DNA from: Halocatena halophila | GTDB taxonomy: Archaea; Halobacteriota; Halobacteria; Halobacteriales; Haloarculaceae | DNA: 64,000 bases | Assembly: GCA_027563145.1 (NCBI GenBank) | Contig: CP071306.1 | Span: 2,046,001 to 2,110,000 of the forward strand | Direction: 5' to 3' | Shown: positions 28,042-37,183 of the stretch, one piece after another | How positions within the stretch are numbered: position 1 is the first letter of the stretch | Layout of the letters: the number at the start of each line of letters is the position of its first letter | Program-made: the position numbers and the translations under genes | Notes under the pieces: generated by a model | Database searches by the model: none | What the model saw: the letters and a program-made list of their open reading frames with translations, nothing else | What the model was told of the DNA's origin: nothing

Positions 28042-29388
28042 TCAGTCCCGCCGGATGGGCGATTGGAACGAAAGGCTGGACCAGTGCCATTCGGCAGCCA
28101 ACCAGCAAGCGAGCAAAAGCCCGCCAACGAGCCCAACGAGCAGGTCATCGAACCGCAGCCAGCCGGGGCCAAAGTTGGCGATGCCGTTGACCACTTTGTT
28201 CGGCAACAGCTGCTCGATCGTTGTTCGAACGCGAACCACTGGGCCGGCGCTCTCGGGCACAGTGGTGTCCGTTCTGCTGGTGAGCCCAGCGCTCTTTGCA
28301 CTCGGTCCGCCCGTACTTTCATCGCCCGTCGAGAGCCGCTCTGCCTCGTAGCCGCCCTGGACGGCAAACTCCCAGCCAATCGAGCCGTTGGGTGTGACCT
28401 CGAGCACGCGACCACCACGGGTGTCTGTCACCAGCGTGTTGCCGTTGGGGAGCCGGTCTGCGTCTCGTGGCCACTGGAGCGTGCTATCGGTCCAGATCCA
28501 CGACTGCGTCCAGCCACTGGAGTCCGTGCGCTGATACTCCACGAGTCGGTTTTGCTCCGAATCGGCGACTACCACCGCTGGTCCGCCACGCTCGGAGGAT
28601 ATGAAATCGGGATTGTGCTGTTCGTAGAGAACGTCGTGGTCGTCTTCACCACCGAGCGTCCAGTTCGATTGGCGGCCACTCGATGGATCGATAAACACTA
28701 CCTGATCCTGATTGCGCAGACTCACCATGATCCGACCATCGTTGAGGCGTTCAACGTCGTTGAGATGAACCCAGTCGTCCGGATATTTGCCACCTTCATC
28801 AATGGGATAGGAAGCCTGTGCGCTCCACTCCCAGACGACCAGATCGGTCTCGACGTTCACCATAAAGACCGAGTCCGCATACATGTCGGCAACGAGATAG
28901 TGCGTGTCGTTGATTCGATCCGTATCGTGCCATTCACTGGCCTCATATCGGGGCTGAACGTGCGAGTACAGCACCGTCGTCTTGCCAGTGGTGCGATTGA
29001 GTCGTTCGATCCGCTGTTTGATGCAGTGGCTTCCGGTCGGTGAACAGGAGTCGTCATCGAAGCGTTCGGTCGCGGTGTAAACCAACTCCTCACTGTCGTT
29101 GTCGACCGGATCGACGTCCCAGTAGCCGTCATACGTCGTGTTGTGATAGGTCACGGTCCCGTTTTTCCCGACGATCAACAGCTCGCCGTCGTCGTGTGAA
29201 CTCACGACTGTTGGGCCATCGGCGGGTGGGGCAACCGACTCGCCCGGCGCAAGCGTTTGTGCAGTTGGTTCCTGTGATTTGGTCAATCCCACGAACGAAC
29301 TCGCACCCGCGTTCGTCACGATGAGAAAACCACAGACGAGAACGATCCCTGTTGTGAACACGATTCGCCACGTCCGCTGGCTAAACAT
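28042..29388 (-). CDS. Arylsulfotransferase-like membrane-anchored beta-propeller protein
   Basis: A 448-residue protein with an N-terminal membrane segment (about 8-28), a large extracytoplasmic propeller and a C-terminal hydrophobic helix (about 417-435). The propeller has ASST-type features: EASEWHDTDRINDTHYLVAD, WVHLNDVERLNDGRIMVSLR, and late HNPDFI and WPRDADRLPNGNTLVTDTRG blocks. Bacterial relatives move sulfate between phenols; this activity is not proven for the archaeal group. A SQ/ST-rich linker precedes the last helix. Confidence 0.75.
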   Translation of the reverse strand: MFSQRTWRIVFTTGIVLVCGFLIVTNAGASSFVGLTKSQEPTAQTLAPGESVAPPADGPTVVSSHDDGELLIVGKNGTVTYHNTTYDGYWDVDPVDNDSEELVYTATERFDDDSCSPTGSHCIKQRIERLNRTTGKTTVLYSHVQPRYEASEWHDTDRINDTHYLVADMYADSVFMVNVETDLVVWEWSAQASYPIDEGGKYPDDWVHLNDVERLNDGRIMVSLRNQDQVVFIDPSSGRQSNWTLGGEDDHDVLYEQHNPDFISSERGGPAVVVADSEQNRLVEYQRTDSSGWTQSWIWTDSTLQWPRDADRLPNGNTLVTDTRGGRVLEVTPNGSIGWEFAVQGGYEAERLSTGDESTGGPSAKSAGLTSRTDTTVPESAGPVVRVRTTIEQLLPNKVVNGIANFGPGWLRFDDLLVGLVGGLLLACWLAAEWHWSSLSFQSPIRRD

Positions 29389-29483
29389 GTCTTGCGTTCA
29401 CCAACAGGAGACAATAGCGTTGGGATACGCCGCGTACAGTGACAGATGAGCATCGTTTTCTGGCTCCTCACCGTAGTCCAGCC

Positions 29484-30503
29484 ATGGATCTCTCTATCGT
29501 TGATCTTTCACCCGTGCCAGCCGATGGGACGGCGAACGACGCCTACGCGAACACGATCGAGACGGCCCAGCAGGCCGAACGGCTGGGATATGAGCGGATC
29601 TGGGTGGCAGAACACCACAGCATGACTTCGCGCATTGCTGGCTGTGCGCCGGAGGTGTTGCTCGGTCGGCTTGCCGGTGCGACCGATTCGATTCGGCTTG
29701 GCTCTGGTGCGGTGTTGCTCAATCACTACAGTCCATATAAGGTCGCCGAGCTGTTCGGCGCGCTCGATGGGCTCGCACCGGGCCGGATCGACGCAGGACT
29801 GGGCCGGGCAAACGGCTCGCCGGCGGCCGATCGTGCGCTGGGGACCGAACGCCACGCCATGAATCCGGATCAGGACCACGAGGCAAAAATCGAATCGGTC
29901 GTCTCCCATCTTTACGACGAGTTTCCGGACGACCATCCGTACAGTGGGCTCCAGATCCCCCGGGCCGGCGATTCTCGGCCAGTGCCGTGGGTACTCGGCT
30001 CGAGCCCGTCGAGTGCCGAAATCGCCGGCAGGCTCGGACTCCCGTACTGTTTTGCAGCGTTCATCCGCCCACAGTTTGCAGAACCCGCGTTTGAAGCATA
30101 TCGGGAGTCGTTCGAGGCTTCCTCGCTCGCGGGTGGAATCAACGAGCCGGCAGGGATGATCGCCGTCAACGCCATTTGTGGTGCAACCGACGAGGAGGCA
30201 GCCAAATACCGGGCCGTAGCGGAGGCCTCCTATAAGCGGATGCAGCGCGGTGACCTCAGTGGTGAACTCACGATCGAAACGGCGATCGACGAACTTGGGG
30301 GTATTCCTGACCCCACGCCCGAAACGCTTGATGACGGCGAGTGGCCACGGGCTATCTCCGGCAGTCCCGAGACACTCGCCGGACTGCTCGAACAACTCAC
30401 AGATCGCGTCGGTGTCGAGGAAGCGATGGTCCAGCATATCACACCGACACATGAAATCGGACTGCGTTCACACGAACTGCTTGCCGAGAGCGTCGGACTG
30501 TAA
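29484..30503 (+). CDS. LLM-class flavin-dependent oxidoreductase
   Basis: A 339-residue luciferase-like TIM-barrel monooxygenase. Visible are LSIVDLSPVPADGTANDAYA at the start, YERIWVAEHHSM, the flavin-contact LLNHYSPYKVAELFGALDGL, RIDAGLGRANGS and VLGSSPSSAEIAGRLGLPYC. Members use FMN or F420; this subgroup (MsnO8-like) is usually FMN-linked. The ATG at 29484 is taken because family members start exactly at MDLSIVDLSPV; the upstream 15 codons are unlike the family. Confidence 0.88.
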   Translation: MDLSIVDLSPVPADGTANDAYANTIETAQQAERLGYERIWVAEHHSMTSRIAGCAPEVLLGRLAGATDSIRLGSGAVLLNHYSPYKVAELFGALDGLAPGRIDAGLGRANGSPAADRALGTERHAMNPDQDHEAKIESVVSHLYDEFPDDHPYSGLQIPRAGDSRPVPWVLGSSPSSAEIAGRLGLPYCFAAFIRPQFAEPAFEAYRESFEASSLAGGINEPAGMIAVNAICGATDEEAAKYRAVAEASYKRMQRGDLSGELTIETAIDELGGIPDPTPETLDDGEWPRAISGSPETLAGLLEQLTDRVGVEEAMVQHITPTHEIGLRSHELLAESVGL

Positions 30504-30623
30504 GGGCGAAAACGGAGCACTAGAGTCACACGAAGCGAATGGATCGGGACACATCGTGCTGTCTCGAAATCAACACGGTGTAATGGAAACTGGTATGCAT
30601 CTCATGTCAATAATGACATAAAA

Positions 30624-31757
30624 ATGGCTGATCAGACGACAGATGTGCTTGTGATCGGCGTCGGCGGGATGGGCAGTGCCACGATCGCAGCGCTTGCCGA
30701 ACGGGGTGTTGACGTAATCGGAATCGAACGCTACGACATCGCACACGCGAACGGCTCCTCTCACGGGAACACACGCATCGTTCGCCGACCGCAGTATGAG
30801 GATCTGAGCTATGTTCCACTCGTCGAAGCAGCGATCGAGCGCTGGCATGAGATCGAATCTGCAATCGATACACGGCTGTATCATGCGGTTGGAAGCCTCG
30901 ATATCGGGCCACGAGACGGGAGTATATTCACCGATTCGAAGCGCTCCTGTTTAGAACACAACATTCCACACGAAGTGCTCGATGGCAGCGCACTCAACCG
31001 GCGATTTTCCGGCTACGACGTCCCGCCCGACCACCGGGCGGTGTATCAACCCGATGGCGGCTTCGTCCGTTGTGAAGCGGCGATCATCGCGAACGTTGGG
31101 CGTGCCCACGCGGCTGGAGGCACGATTCGGGCCAGAGAGCGTGTCGAATACTGGTCGGCAGCGGAGTCCGGTGTTCGCGTCGAAACTGATCGGGCTACGT
31201 ATCACGCCGAAACGATGGTTGTTACCGCCGGTGCCTGGACGGGACAGTTGCTGGAGTCGCTCTCCGGGCTGCTGGAGCCAGAACGACAGGTGATGGGTTG
31301 GTTTCAGCCTGCCACACCCAGTGAGTACCAACCGAATGCGTTTCCGGTGTTCGTCTGTGACGTGCCGGAGGGACACTACTACGGCTTTCCAATCCATGAG
31401 ACGCCCGGCGTGAAACTCGGTCGATTCAACCACCGCTCGGAAACGGGCGTACCATCAACACTGGATCACACGCCGGATCGAACGGACGAATCGCTCCTCC
31501 GGTCATTCACCGATTCGTATCTATCGGCCGAAATCGGCCCCACCCAGCGGCTCTCTACGTGTCTGTTCACCAACACACCCGATGAGGATTTCCTCCTCGA
31601 CATCCATCCTGATCACGAATCAGTGATCGTGGGTGCTGGATTTTCAGGCCATGGATTCAAATTCGCGAGCGTCGTTGGCGATATCCTCGCTTCGCTCGCG
31701 CTCGACGGAGCAACGGAGCACCCGATCGATCCGTTTGCCATCGATCGGTTCGATTGA
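30624..31757 (+). CDS. solA: N-methyl-L-tryptophan oxidase/sarcosine oxidase-like FAD enzyme
   Basis: A 377-residue FAD amine oxidase. The FAD fold is VLVIGVGGMGSATIAALAER at the N-terminus. SHGNTRIVRRPQYEDLSYVP covers the arginine region of monomeric sarcosine oxidases, VVTAGAWTGQLLESLSGLLE follows, and VIVGAGFSGHGFKFASVVGD is the C-terminal FAD motif. The cysteine expected for covalent FAD attachment in bacterial enzymes may correspond to the one in STCLFTNTPDEDFLLD. The exact amine substrate is unknown. The stop lies one base from the convergent gene's stop. Confidence 0.8.
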   Translation: MADQTTDVLVIGVGGMGSATIAALAERGVDVIGIERYDIAHANGSSHGNTRIVRRPQYEDLSYVPLVEAAIERWHEIESAIDTRLYHAVGSLDIGPRDGSIFTDSKRSCLEHNIPHEVLDGSALNRRFSGYDVPPDHRAVYQPDGGFVRCEAAIIANVGRAHAAGGTIRARERVEYWSAAESGVRVETDRATYHAETMVVTAGAWTGQLLESLSGLLEPERQVMGWFQPATPSEYQPNAFPVFVCDVPEGHYYGFPIHETPGVKLGRFNHRSETGVPSTLDHTPDRTDESLLRSFTDSYLSAEIGPTQRLSTCLFTNTPDEDFLLDIHPDHESVIVGAGFSGHGFKFASVVGDILASLALDGATEHPIDPFAIDRFD

Positions 31758-31758
31758 T

Positions 31759-32925
31759 TCACTCTTGCACTGCTAACGACAGCACGGACGACCGCGTGTT
31801 GGTGTTGGCTCCAGCGCGCTGTCGGAGCCAGTCGCGCCCGCGATCTGTGGCACGCGGTCCGTATTCGTTTGCTCGAACGTCGAACCGCTGGTTCGTATCG
31901 ACCTTACTCTGAAAAATGATCGACTCCTTCCCGCTGAAACTGAGCGATGGCACCGCCCGGAACCAGTTGTTACGAACGAATGATTGTTCTGTTGAGACGC
32001 CGCGTAATCCAACTCCTGGGACGGTCGTGGGTTCGACCACATTATGATGCACTCGAAGATGCGTCCCGGCCAGATTGCCACTGTAGTCGTCGAGATTGTC
32101 GGCCTTGCTGTGCATATCGAAAACGTGGCTGACGGCATGGGGCCCGACGACGTTGTAGCGGGCTTCGTAGCCGTTCGTTTCCGACCCGAACGCAGCAACC
32201 GAGTGGCGGTTGTAATCGAAATAGTTCCACTCGATTCGTCCCTCGCCGTTGCGGAGATTGACGCCATAGCCAAGCGTCTGCATCTGATTGTGATGGATCG
32301 CGTTATGGTGGACCCGTGTCGTGGTCGGAACGTCTGCTGCACCTCCACTGATGGCGGCGTGCGTCCAGCCCGCCAGCTCACAGTGATCGATTTCAGCCAG
32401 TTCACCCTTAAAATCGAACGCCTGGGTGTAGTAGCTTGCCGGGGTGCCCTGTGCCGTACGGGGATCAAAAAAGTCGAGCTCTGGCCCCCTGAATCGCACT
32501 CCACTCACCCGACAGTGGCCCTCGGTGTGCTCGAAAACGGTGTCGGGATATGACGAGACGGAGAGTTTTGCACCCGGATTCTGCTGTCCACGGTCACTGG
32601 CGATCGTCACATTCGGAGCGATGGCGATCGGAAACGGCCCGCTCAGCTCGAGTTCAAGCTCCCCCGGCAGCCACACCGAGGTTCCGTCCTGTCCGACTGC
32701 GTCCCGAAGCTCCGCTTCGGTGCGGACAACGACCGCATCCTGGCTGTGGCCAACCGACGCCGACGATGCAACGAACCCCATCGGCGACGGATCAGTGTAT
32801 CCGGCGAGTGAGAGACACCCACCAGTTGTGCCCACCACTCCGGCCACTGTTCCGAGCAATGCCCGGCGTGAAAGCCGGAGAGGGCCGTCGATTTTCGCGT
32901 TGTCCATGGTTCTGGGAGTCTCCAT
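31759..32925 (-). CDS. Exported right-handed beta-helix lipoprotein
   Basis: A 388-residue protein. The start has a Tat signal (LSRRALLGTVAGVVGTT) ending GGC, so it is probably a lipoprotein. The mature part has parallel beta-helix coils of the pectate-lyase type: VSGVRFRGPELDFFDPRTA, HCELAGWTHAAISGG, HHNAIHHNQMQTLGYG and VHHNVVEPTTVPG. No polysaccharide-lyase active site could be assigned. The ATG at 32925 or that at 32907 could be the start; both leave the signal intact. Confidence 0.75.
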   Translation of the reverse strand: METPRTMDNAKIDGPLRLSRRALLGTVAGVVGTTGGCLSLAGYTDPSPMGFVASSASVGHSQDAVVVRTEAELRDAVGQDGTSVWLPGELELELSGPFPIAIAPNVTIASDRGQQNPGAKLSVSSYPDTVFEHTEGHCRVSGVRFRGPELDFFDPRTAQGTPASYYTQAFDFKGELAEIDHCELAGWTHAAISGGAADVPTTTRVHHNAIHHNQMQTLGYGVNLRNGEGRIEWNYFDYNRHSVAAFGSETNGYEARYNVVGPHAVSHVFDMHSKADNLDDYSGNLAGTHLRVHHNVVEPTTVPGVGLRGVSTEQSFVRNNWFRAVPSLSFSGKESIIFQSKVDTNQRFDVRANEYGPRATDRGRDWLRQRAGANTNTRSSVLSLAVQE

Positions 32926-33032
32926 GAACGGCGTCACAATAGGAATTCGGATTCGACTACCGATCCACGTCGACCAGAACGGCTCACATTGCTGAGAAAA
33001 CAGCCTGTACAAATACTTCTCTTGTGAGGGGC

Positions 33033-34988
33033 TTAGATTTCGGTAATTCGATCGTACTGCTGGTCGACTGCGGCGGCGTCCTCCGGGAGCAGGGCTGCGA
33101 CGAGGAATTCGGCGTGCTCGGCCACGTATTCGACGAGCGTGGCGATTCGATCCGAATCGATCGCTTCGAGTGAGTCCAACAACATCACCGGTACCGTCTC
33201 GTGGACCTCGTGCACGAGATAGCCCGCAAGTGCGAACACGAGTCCGGTAACCTCTCGTTCGCTCTCTGAGAGGTGGTCAACGGTGTCCTCGTAGGCGACA
33301 CCGGAGTCGGTCGATCGGATCACGTGGAGATCGAACGTGCGCTCGGTGACTGACCGCCGCCCCCGGGTAACTTGGTGTTCGGTCCGTTCGATCCAGATCC
33401 GTTCGAGATTGGCGTACTCCAGGAGATCGAGAACAGTCTCCATGTGGTCGTTGAACTGATCGACAGCCTGCTGTTCGATCTGTTCGATTTTCGTCCGCAG
33501 GTCGGCCAGCTCGTCGGCGATCTCTGCTTTCTCCTCTTGAAGGCTGTCTCGCTCGTCGATCCGGGCTTCGATCGATTCGATTTCGGATTCGACCGATTCG
33601 CGCTGGGTCTGTAGGCGACCGATCTCGAACTCGATCTTGTTGGCGTCTTTATGGAGATCAAGGATATTGCTGTAGTCTTCTTCCTGGAGGTCCTCGACGT
33701 CGGCTTCGAGCGCCTCAATCTCGGCTTCGAGCACGGATCGGTCCTCCTGGAGCGCTTCGACGCGCTGTTCGCGCTCGTCGAGCTCCTGTTCGATCTGCTC
33801 GAGTCGGGATTCGAGTGACTCGCGCTCGCGTTCGTGTGTCTGCAGCGAGTTGCGCTTTTCTTGAAGCTCGTCAATGTTCGCGCGCAGGGAGTTTCGCTCC
33901 TCAAACCGATCGCTCCGCAGTTCCTGTAACCGCTCGAGTGTTTGTTCAATTTCGGCCTTCTCGACCTCACTGCCGCAGGTCCAGCAGACCACCTGCTCGG
34001 AATCAGCCATCAGCTGATCGGTGAGTGACTCGGGGTCTGCGCTCGTCTCACCACGAAGCGATCGGGCGATCTCCGGGCTCGTTCCTTCGAGCATCTCCTC
34101 GTTGAACTGGATGATCGTCTGGAGCTCGTTGACGGTCCCATCGATCGATCGCTGGCGTTCTCTGAGTCGGTCGATCTCCGCGTCGATTTCGTCGATATCG
34201 CCGCCGGGGCCGCCGGTCAGCTCTGCAAGCTCCGCTTCGATCGACTCGCGCTCTTCGTCAAGCGCGTCGAGACTCTCGCGCTGGGTGTCGAGTTCAAACC
34301 TGGCGTCGTCGAGCGATGCGCGCGCGTCGTGAAGCTCATCGAGCGCGCTTTCGAGCTCGCGTTTGTCGGCGCGTCCCTCTTCGACATCAGTGTCTGCCTC
34401 CTCAAGTTCTGCCTCCTTTTCTGTCAGTGCCGCCTGCTTTGCTTCGATCTGATCGGTGAGCTGTGCGCGTCGCTCTTCGAGCGACACCAACTCGTCTGCG
34501 AGCGAATCGAGGCTCGAAAGCTCCTCTTCAACCGATCGCTGGCGGGCTTCGAGCTGTTTGATCTCGGCCTGTATCGCGTTCGTATCGACGGGTCGCATAA
34601 TAAGTTCTCGGAGATCATCACCCCGAGCAACGGCCTGTCGCGCCTCGTTCGATTCTAGCAAAAAGGCGAACAGATCGGCGAGCTCCGTCGATTCAAGATA
34701 CGGATCGCCACCCCTGATGATTGTCCCGTTGCGTCGCTCTAACGTTCGACGATACGTCTCTTCGCCGAGCTGCATCTCGACGGAACCGGCGTCTGCATCA
34801 CCCTTGAGCGACACCCGATCGCTTCCGAACGCTGCCATGATCGCCTGGAGCAGAGATGTCCGATTAGTTGCGTTTCTGCCAGCGAGTGCGGTTACTCCCG
34901 GTGAAAACTCAACGGTCGTGCTGTCTATCCCGCCAATGTTTTCGACGGAGAGTTGCAGCTTTTCTGTCCCGAGTTGCGATGTACCCAT
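33033..34988 (-). CDS. Archaea-specific SMC-related coiled-coil ATPase (Sph-like)
   Basis: A 651-residue Rad50/SMC-like protein. The N-terminal ATPase half contains ENIGGIDSTTVEFSPGVTAL and an atypical Walker A (LAGRNATNRTSLLQAIM: GRNATNRTS in place of GxxGxGKS). A long coiled coil follows, broken near residue 340 by a Rad50-type hook CWTC. The C-terminal ATPase half has HLSESEREVTGLVFALAGYL and a Walker B-like VMLLDSLEAID. This is the archaea-specific SMC-related group, which lies next to rdfA in Haloferax, where that protein is tied to rod-shaped cells. A box (TTAAATAG) 27 bases upstream supports the ATG at 34988. Confidence 0.88.
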   Translation of the reverse strand: MGTSQLGTEKLQLSVENIGGIDSTTVEFSPGVTALAGRNATNRTSLLQAIMAAFGSDRVSLKGDADAGSVEMQLGEETYRRTLERRNGTIIRGGDPYLESTELADLFAFLLESNEARQAVARGDDLRELIMRPVDTNAIQAEIKQLEARQRSVEEELSSLDSLADELVSLEERRAQLTDQIEAKQAALTEKEAELEEADTDVEEGRADKRELESALDELHDARASLDDARFELDTQRESLDALDEERESIEAELAELTGGPGGDIDEIDAEIDRLRERQRSIDGTVNELQTIIQFNEEMLEGTSPEIARSLRGETSADPESLTDQLMADSEQVVCWTCGSEVEKAEIEQTLERLQELRSDRFEERNSLRANIDELQEKRNSLQTHERERESLESRLEQIEQELDEREQRVEALQEDRSVLEAEIEALEADVEDLQEEDYSNILDLHKDANKIEFEIGRLQTQRESVESEIESIEARIDERDSLQEEKAEIADELADLRTKIEQIEQQAVDQFNDHMETVLDLLEYANLERIWIERTEHQVTRGRRSVTERTFDLHVIRSTDSGVAYEDTVDHLSESEREVTGLVFALAGYLVHEVHETVPVMLLDSLEAIDSDRIATLVEYVAEHAEFLVAALLPEDAAAVDQQYDRITEI

Positions 34989-35119
34989 ATACATACCTCT
35001 CGAACGTCCTTCTATTTAACTCCTCAGACTCGTCATCGTTTCTTGAAGATCATAGACGCTGGGGTTACAGCTGTAAGTTCGTAACGGCCATGCCACTCGC
35101 CCGCAGAATATAGTTATTG

Positions 35120-35770
35120 TTATTGACAATCGCAGTGACCGCGTTCGAGCAGATCGACGACGTTGTATCTGGTGCCACAGTCCTGGCAGGTGACGGTAAC
35201 GTCTACGAGTACGTCAAACGTTCCGATGTCGAGTCGATCGGTGTTTTCGAGGGTCGCGAGGTTGTCTTCGGTCACGCGAAGCGTTCGGTGTGAGAGCCGC
35301 TGAATTGCCTGTGTGACGCTCTCGATTCGGTCGCTGTCGTCGGTTTCCGGCGAGGAGTGTCGTGCGCCCCGGTATTTTGTCAGATAGGTGTGAATCGCCT
35401 GATGGGAGACGAAATCGCGTTCGAGCGCTTCGATTGCAACGCCATCGTGTTCGAGGTCTTTTCGCGCCTGCGTCCGAACACCACTGCTCACGTCGTCTCC
35501 GGTGAGCAGCCGATAGACGTTATCCACCTCGCCATCGATCGGCTGTCGGCCAGCTCGGTCCATTGCAACTTCGAGGAGCTGTTTGTTCAGCCAGTCAGCA
35601 AGTTCGCGGAGACTATGGCGTTCTGTGCCGTCCCCCGTCCATTTGGCTTCCATTCGTTCTCCGAGTCCCTCGAGATCGTACTCGACGAGCACACGGCCAA
35701 CTTTGCTGGCGGTGTGTGACCTGTCTGATCGCTGAGTATCTGAATCGGTGCGATCACCGTGGTCGTTCAT
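35120..35770 (-). CDS. rdfA: Rod-determining factor RdfA
   Basis: A 216-residue protein of the haloarchaeal RdfA family, required for rod-shaped cells in Haloferax volcanii. A charged N-terminal tail precedes SKVGRVLVEYDLEGLGERM, and a C-terminal zinc ribbon has two cysteine pairs (VTCQDCGTRY and GHCDC). The neighbouring SMC-related gene lies downstream on the same strand, the known pairing. An AT-rich box (AATATGAATAAG) about 27 bases upstream favours the ATG at 35770 over the ATG three codons earlier. Confidence 0.88.
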   Translation of the reverse strand: MNDHGDRTDSDTQRSDRSHTASKVGRVLVEYDLEGLGERMEAKWTGDGTERHSLRELADWLNKQLLEVAMDRAGRQPIDGEVDNVYRLLTGDDVSSGVRTQARKDLEHDGVAIEALERDFVSHQAIHTYLTKYRGARHSSPETDDSDRIESVTQAIQRLSHRTLRVTEDNLATLENTDRLDIGTFDVLVDVTVTCQDCGTRYNVVDLLERGHCDCQ

Positions 35771-36209
35771 AGTACACATCGAAACGCTCTCAATATGAAT
35801 AAGTGTTCATTTTGTCGCGACTGTTGTCACTGAATCAGTCGCTCTCGATCAACGTACTAACGAGCCAACGTGGATGGATGCAACGTCGCCACCGACTGAA
35901 CAGGTATCCGTCCGTAGCCGTGTTGATTCACGAGCTGCTATGGGATATCGACCGGAAGCGTACAAAACTAATTGTAATCTTATCCCGAACACATATGCTT
36001 TTAGCGACGTTTGGAAGTTGTAAGAAGCGTCCAGTATTTAGTTCGACATAGATTGGGATTGCCGATCCGAGCCGTGTCACAGACTGGAACCTGGTAGCGT
36101 GATCATCGTTGTTACAGAGCCCATCACCGACCTTCTCCGTTCAGAATGGTGCAGGCACTTCGGTCGCGGACACGTGGCTTTCGACAAATTCACAGGCCCA
36201 CTGATGTGG
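35771..36209. other. Intergenic stretch between rdfA and a regulator gene
   Basis: A gap of about 440 bases. It contains the rdfA promoter at its left end and the 3' flank of the next minus-strand gene at its right. A plus-strand frame at 35803-36051 is rich in Leu, Arg and Ser with few acidic residues and looks accidental. The middle (about 35960-36060) is AT-rich. No repeat was noticed. Confidence 0.5.
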
Positions 36210-37070
36210 TCATTCGAAACGCACGTCACCGTTTGCGTGCAGTACTGGCTCGATGCGATCGCCGTCGTATTCGAACTCGAAGCGAATCGTTGGGGGCGCT
36301 TTGGAGACGATCGTCGAGTTGAATCGATCGAGCGTTGCCCATGCGTGCTCGGCGTGGGCTTCGTGGAGCTCAAGACCGTGTGCAAAAAAGAACTGCTCGA
36401 CGTGTGGGTGATAGGTGACGACGGACGATCCCGACAGATACAACCCACTGACACACCGCTGGCAGTCGAACAGCACGCGTGATGGCTTCGGATCGGCCGG
36501 CGTCCCACCTGGGAGCCGCTCAATCTGTGCAGTGACACGACCTGCACAGACCGGACAGAACCCCATCGTTACGCGCTGGATGAGCACCCGGAGCCACCTG
36601 GCGAATGCACGCCCGAGTGCTTCTCGCTCGAACTGTTCGATCGTTCCCGCCGGAAATGGGAACGTCGCACCGCCATCGCAGTCGACACAGCGGATGTGCG
36701 CCCTTCCATCGCGATAGCTCGCCTGTTTGGTTCCATCACAGAGCAGACAGCGCCAGTCGAGATCGATCGGCTCGACTGTTTGCTCTGGAGCGAACGAGTT
36801 CGCCAGAATCGCTCCACCAACTCGCTTTCCAGCCAGTGTGAGTTCATAGCCATTGGTTTTTTGAACGAATAATCCACGGAGCTGCTGGAGATGGTAGTTG
36901 AAGTTTCCACTGTCGGGACAGCTGGTTCGCTCGAACAACGTACGAAATGACAGGGGTGACGAATTCGCCTGGATCAACGCCCGGATGATTTCGAGTCGTG
37001 TACGATTTCCTAACAGCTCGAACGGATCACTCATGTGGGTGTCCGGGTGTCCAGTGTCGTCGTCGCTCAC
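36210..37070 (-). CDS. Winged-helix regulator with zinc-ribbon-like C-terminal region
   Basis: A 286-residue protein. The N-terminal ArsR-type HTH (DPFELLGNRTRLEIIRALIQ; NFNYHLQQLRGLFVQK) is followed by three cysteine pairs: WRCLLC with IRCVDC, and FCPVCAG with FDCQRC. This arrangement is found in haloarchaeal regulators of the DUF7351/DUF7345 type. It is divergent from the two-subunit ABC exporter, 113 bases away, which makes that operon a reasonable target. Between them lies an AT-rich region serving both promoters. Confidence 0.8.
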   Translation of the reverse strand: MSDDDTGHPDTHMSDPFELLGNRTRLEIIRALIQANSSPLSFRTLFERTSCPDSGNFNYHLQQLRGLFVQKTNGYELTLAGKRVGGAILANSFAPEQTVEPIDLDWRCLLCDGTKQASYRDGRAHIRCVDCDGGATFPFPAGTIEQFEREALGRAFARWLRVLIQRVTMGFCPVCAGRVTAQIERLPGGTPADPKPSRVLFDCQRCVSGLYLSGSSVVTYHPHVEQFFFAHGLELHEAHAEHAWATLDRFNSTIVSKAPPTIRFEFEYDGDRIEPVLHANGDVRFE

Positions 37071-37183
37071 GATCGATCGTAGCTTCTAGATTTACTTGAT
37101 CGTACTGTATCATTTACGTTGCAGTACTGCGGTGCTGCTGAGATTTTTAGCTGTGCCGTCAAACCTTCACAGTAATTGTTTGT

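Noticed and set aside
28063-29043. 326-codon plus-strand open frame opposite the arylsulfotransferase-like gene
   Set aside because: The minus-strand protein has signal, propeller repeats and C-terminal anchor; the plus-strand product has no recognisable features.
36077-36547. 156-codon minus-strand frame overlapping the winged-helix regulator
   Set aside because: The regulator frame shows the HTH and cysteine pairs; this one is a Ser/Thr/His-rich shadow frame.
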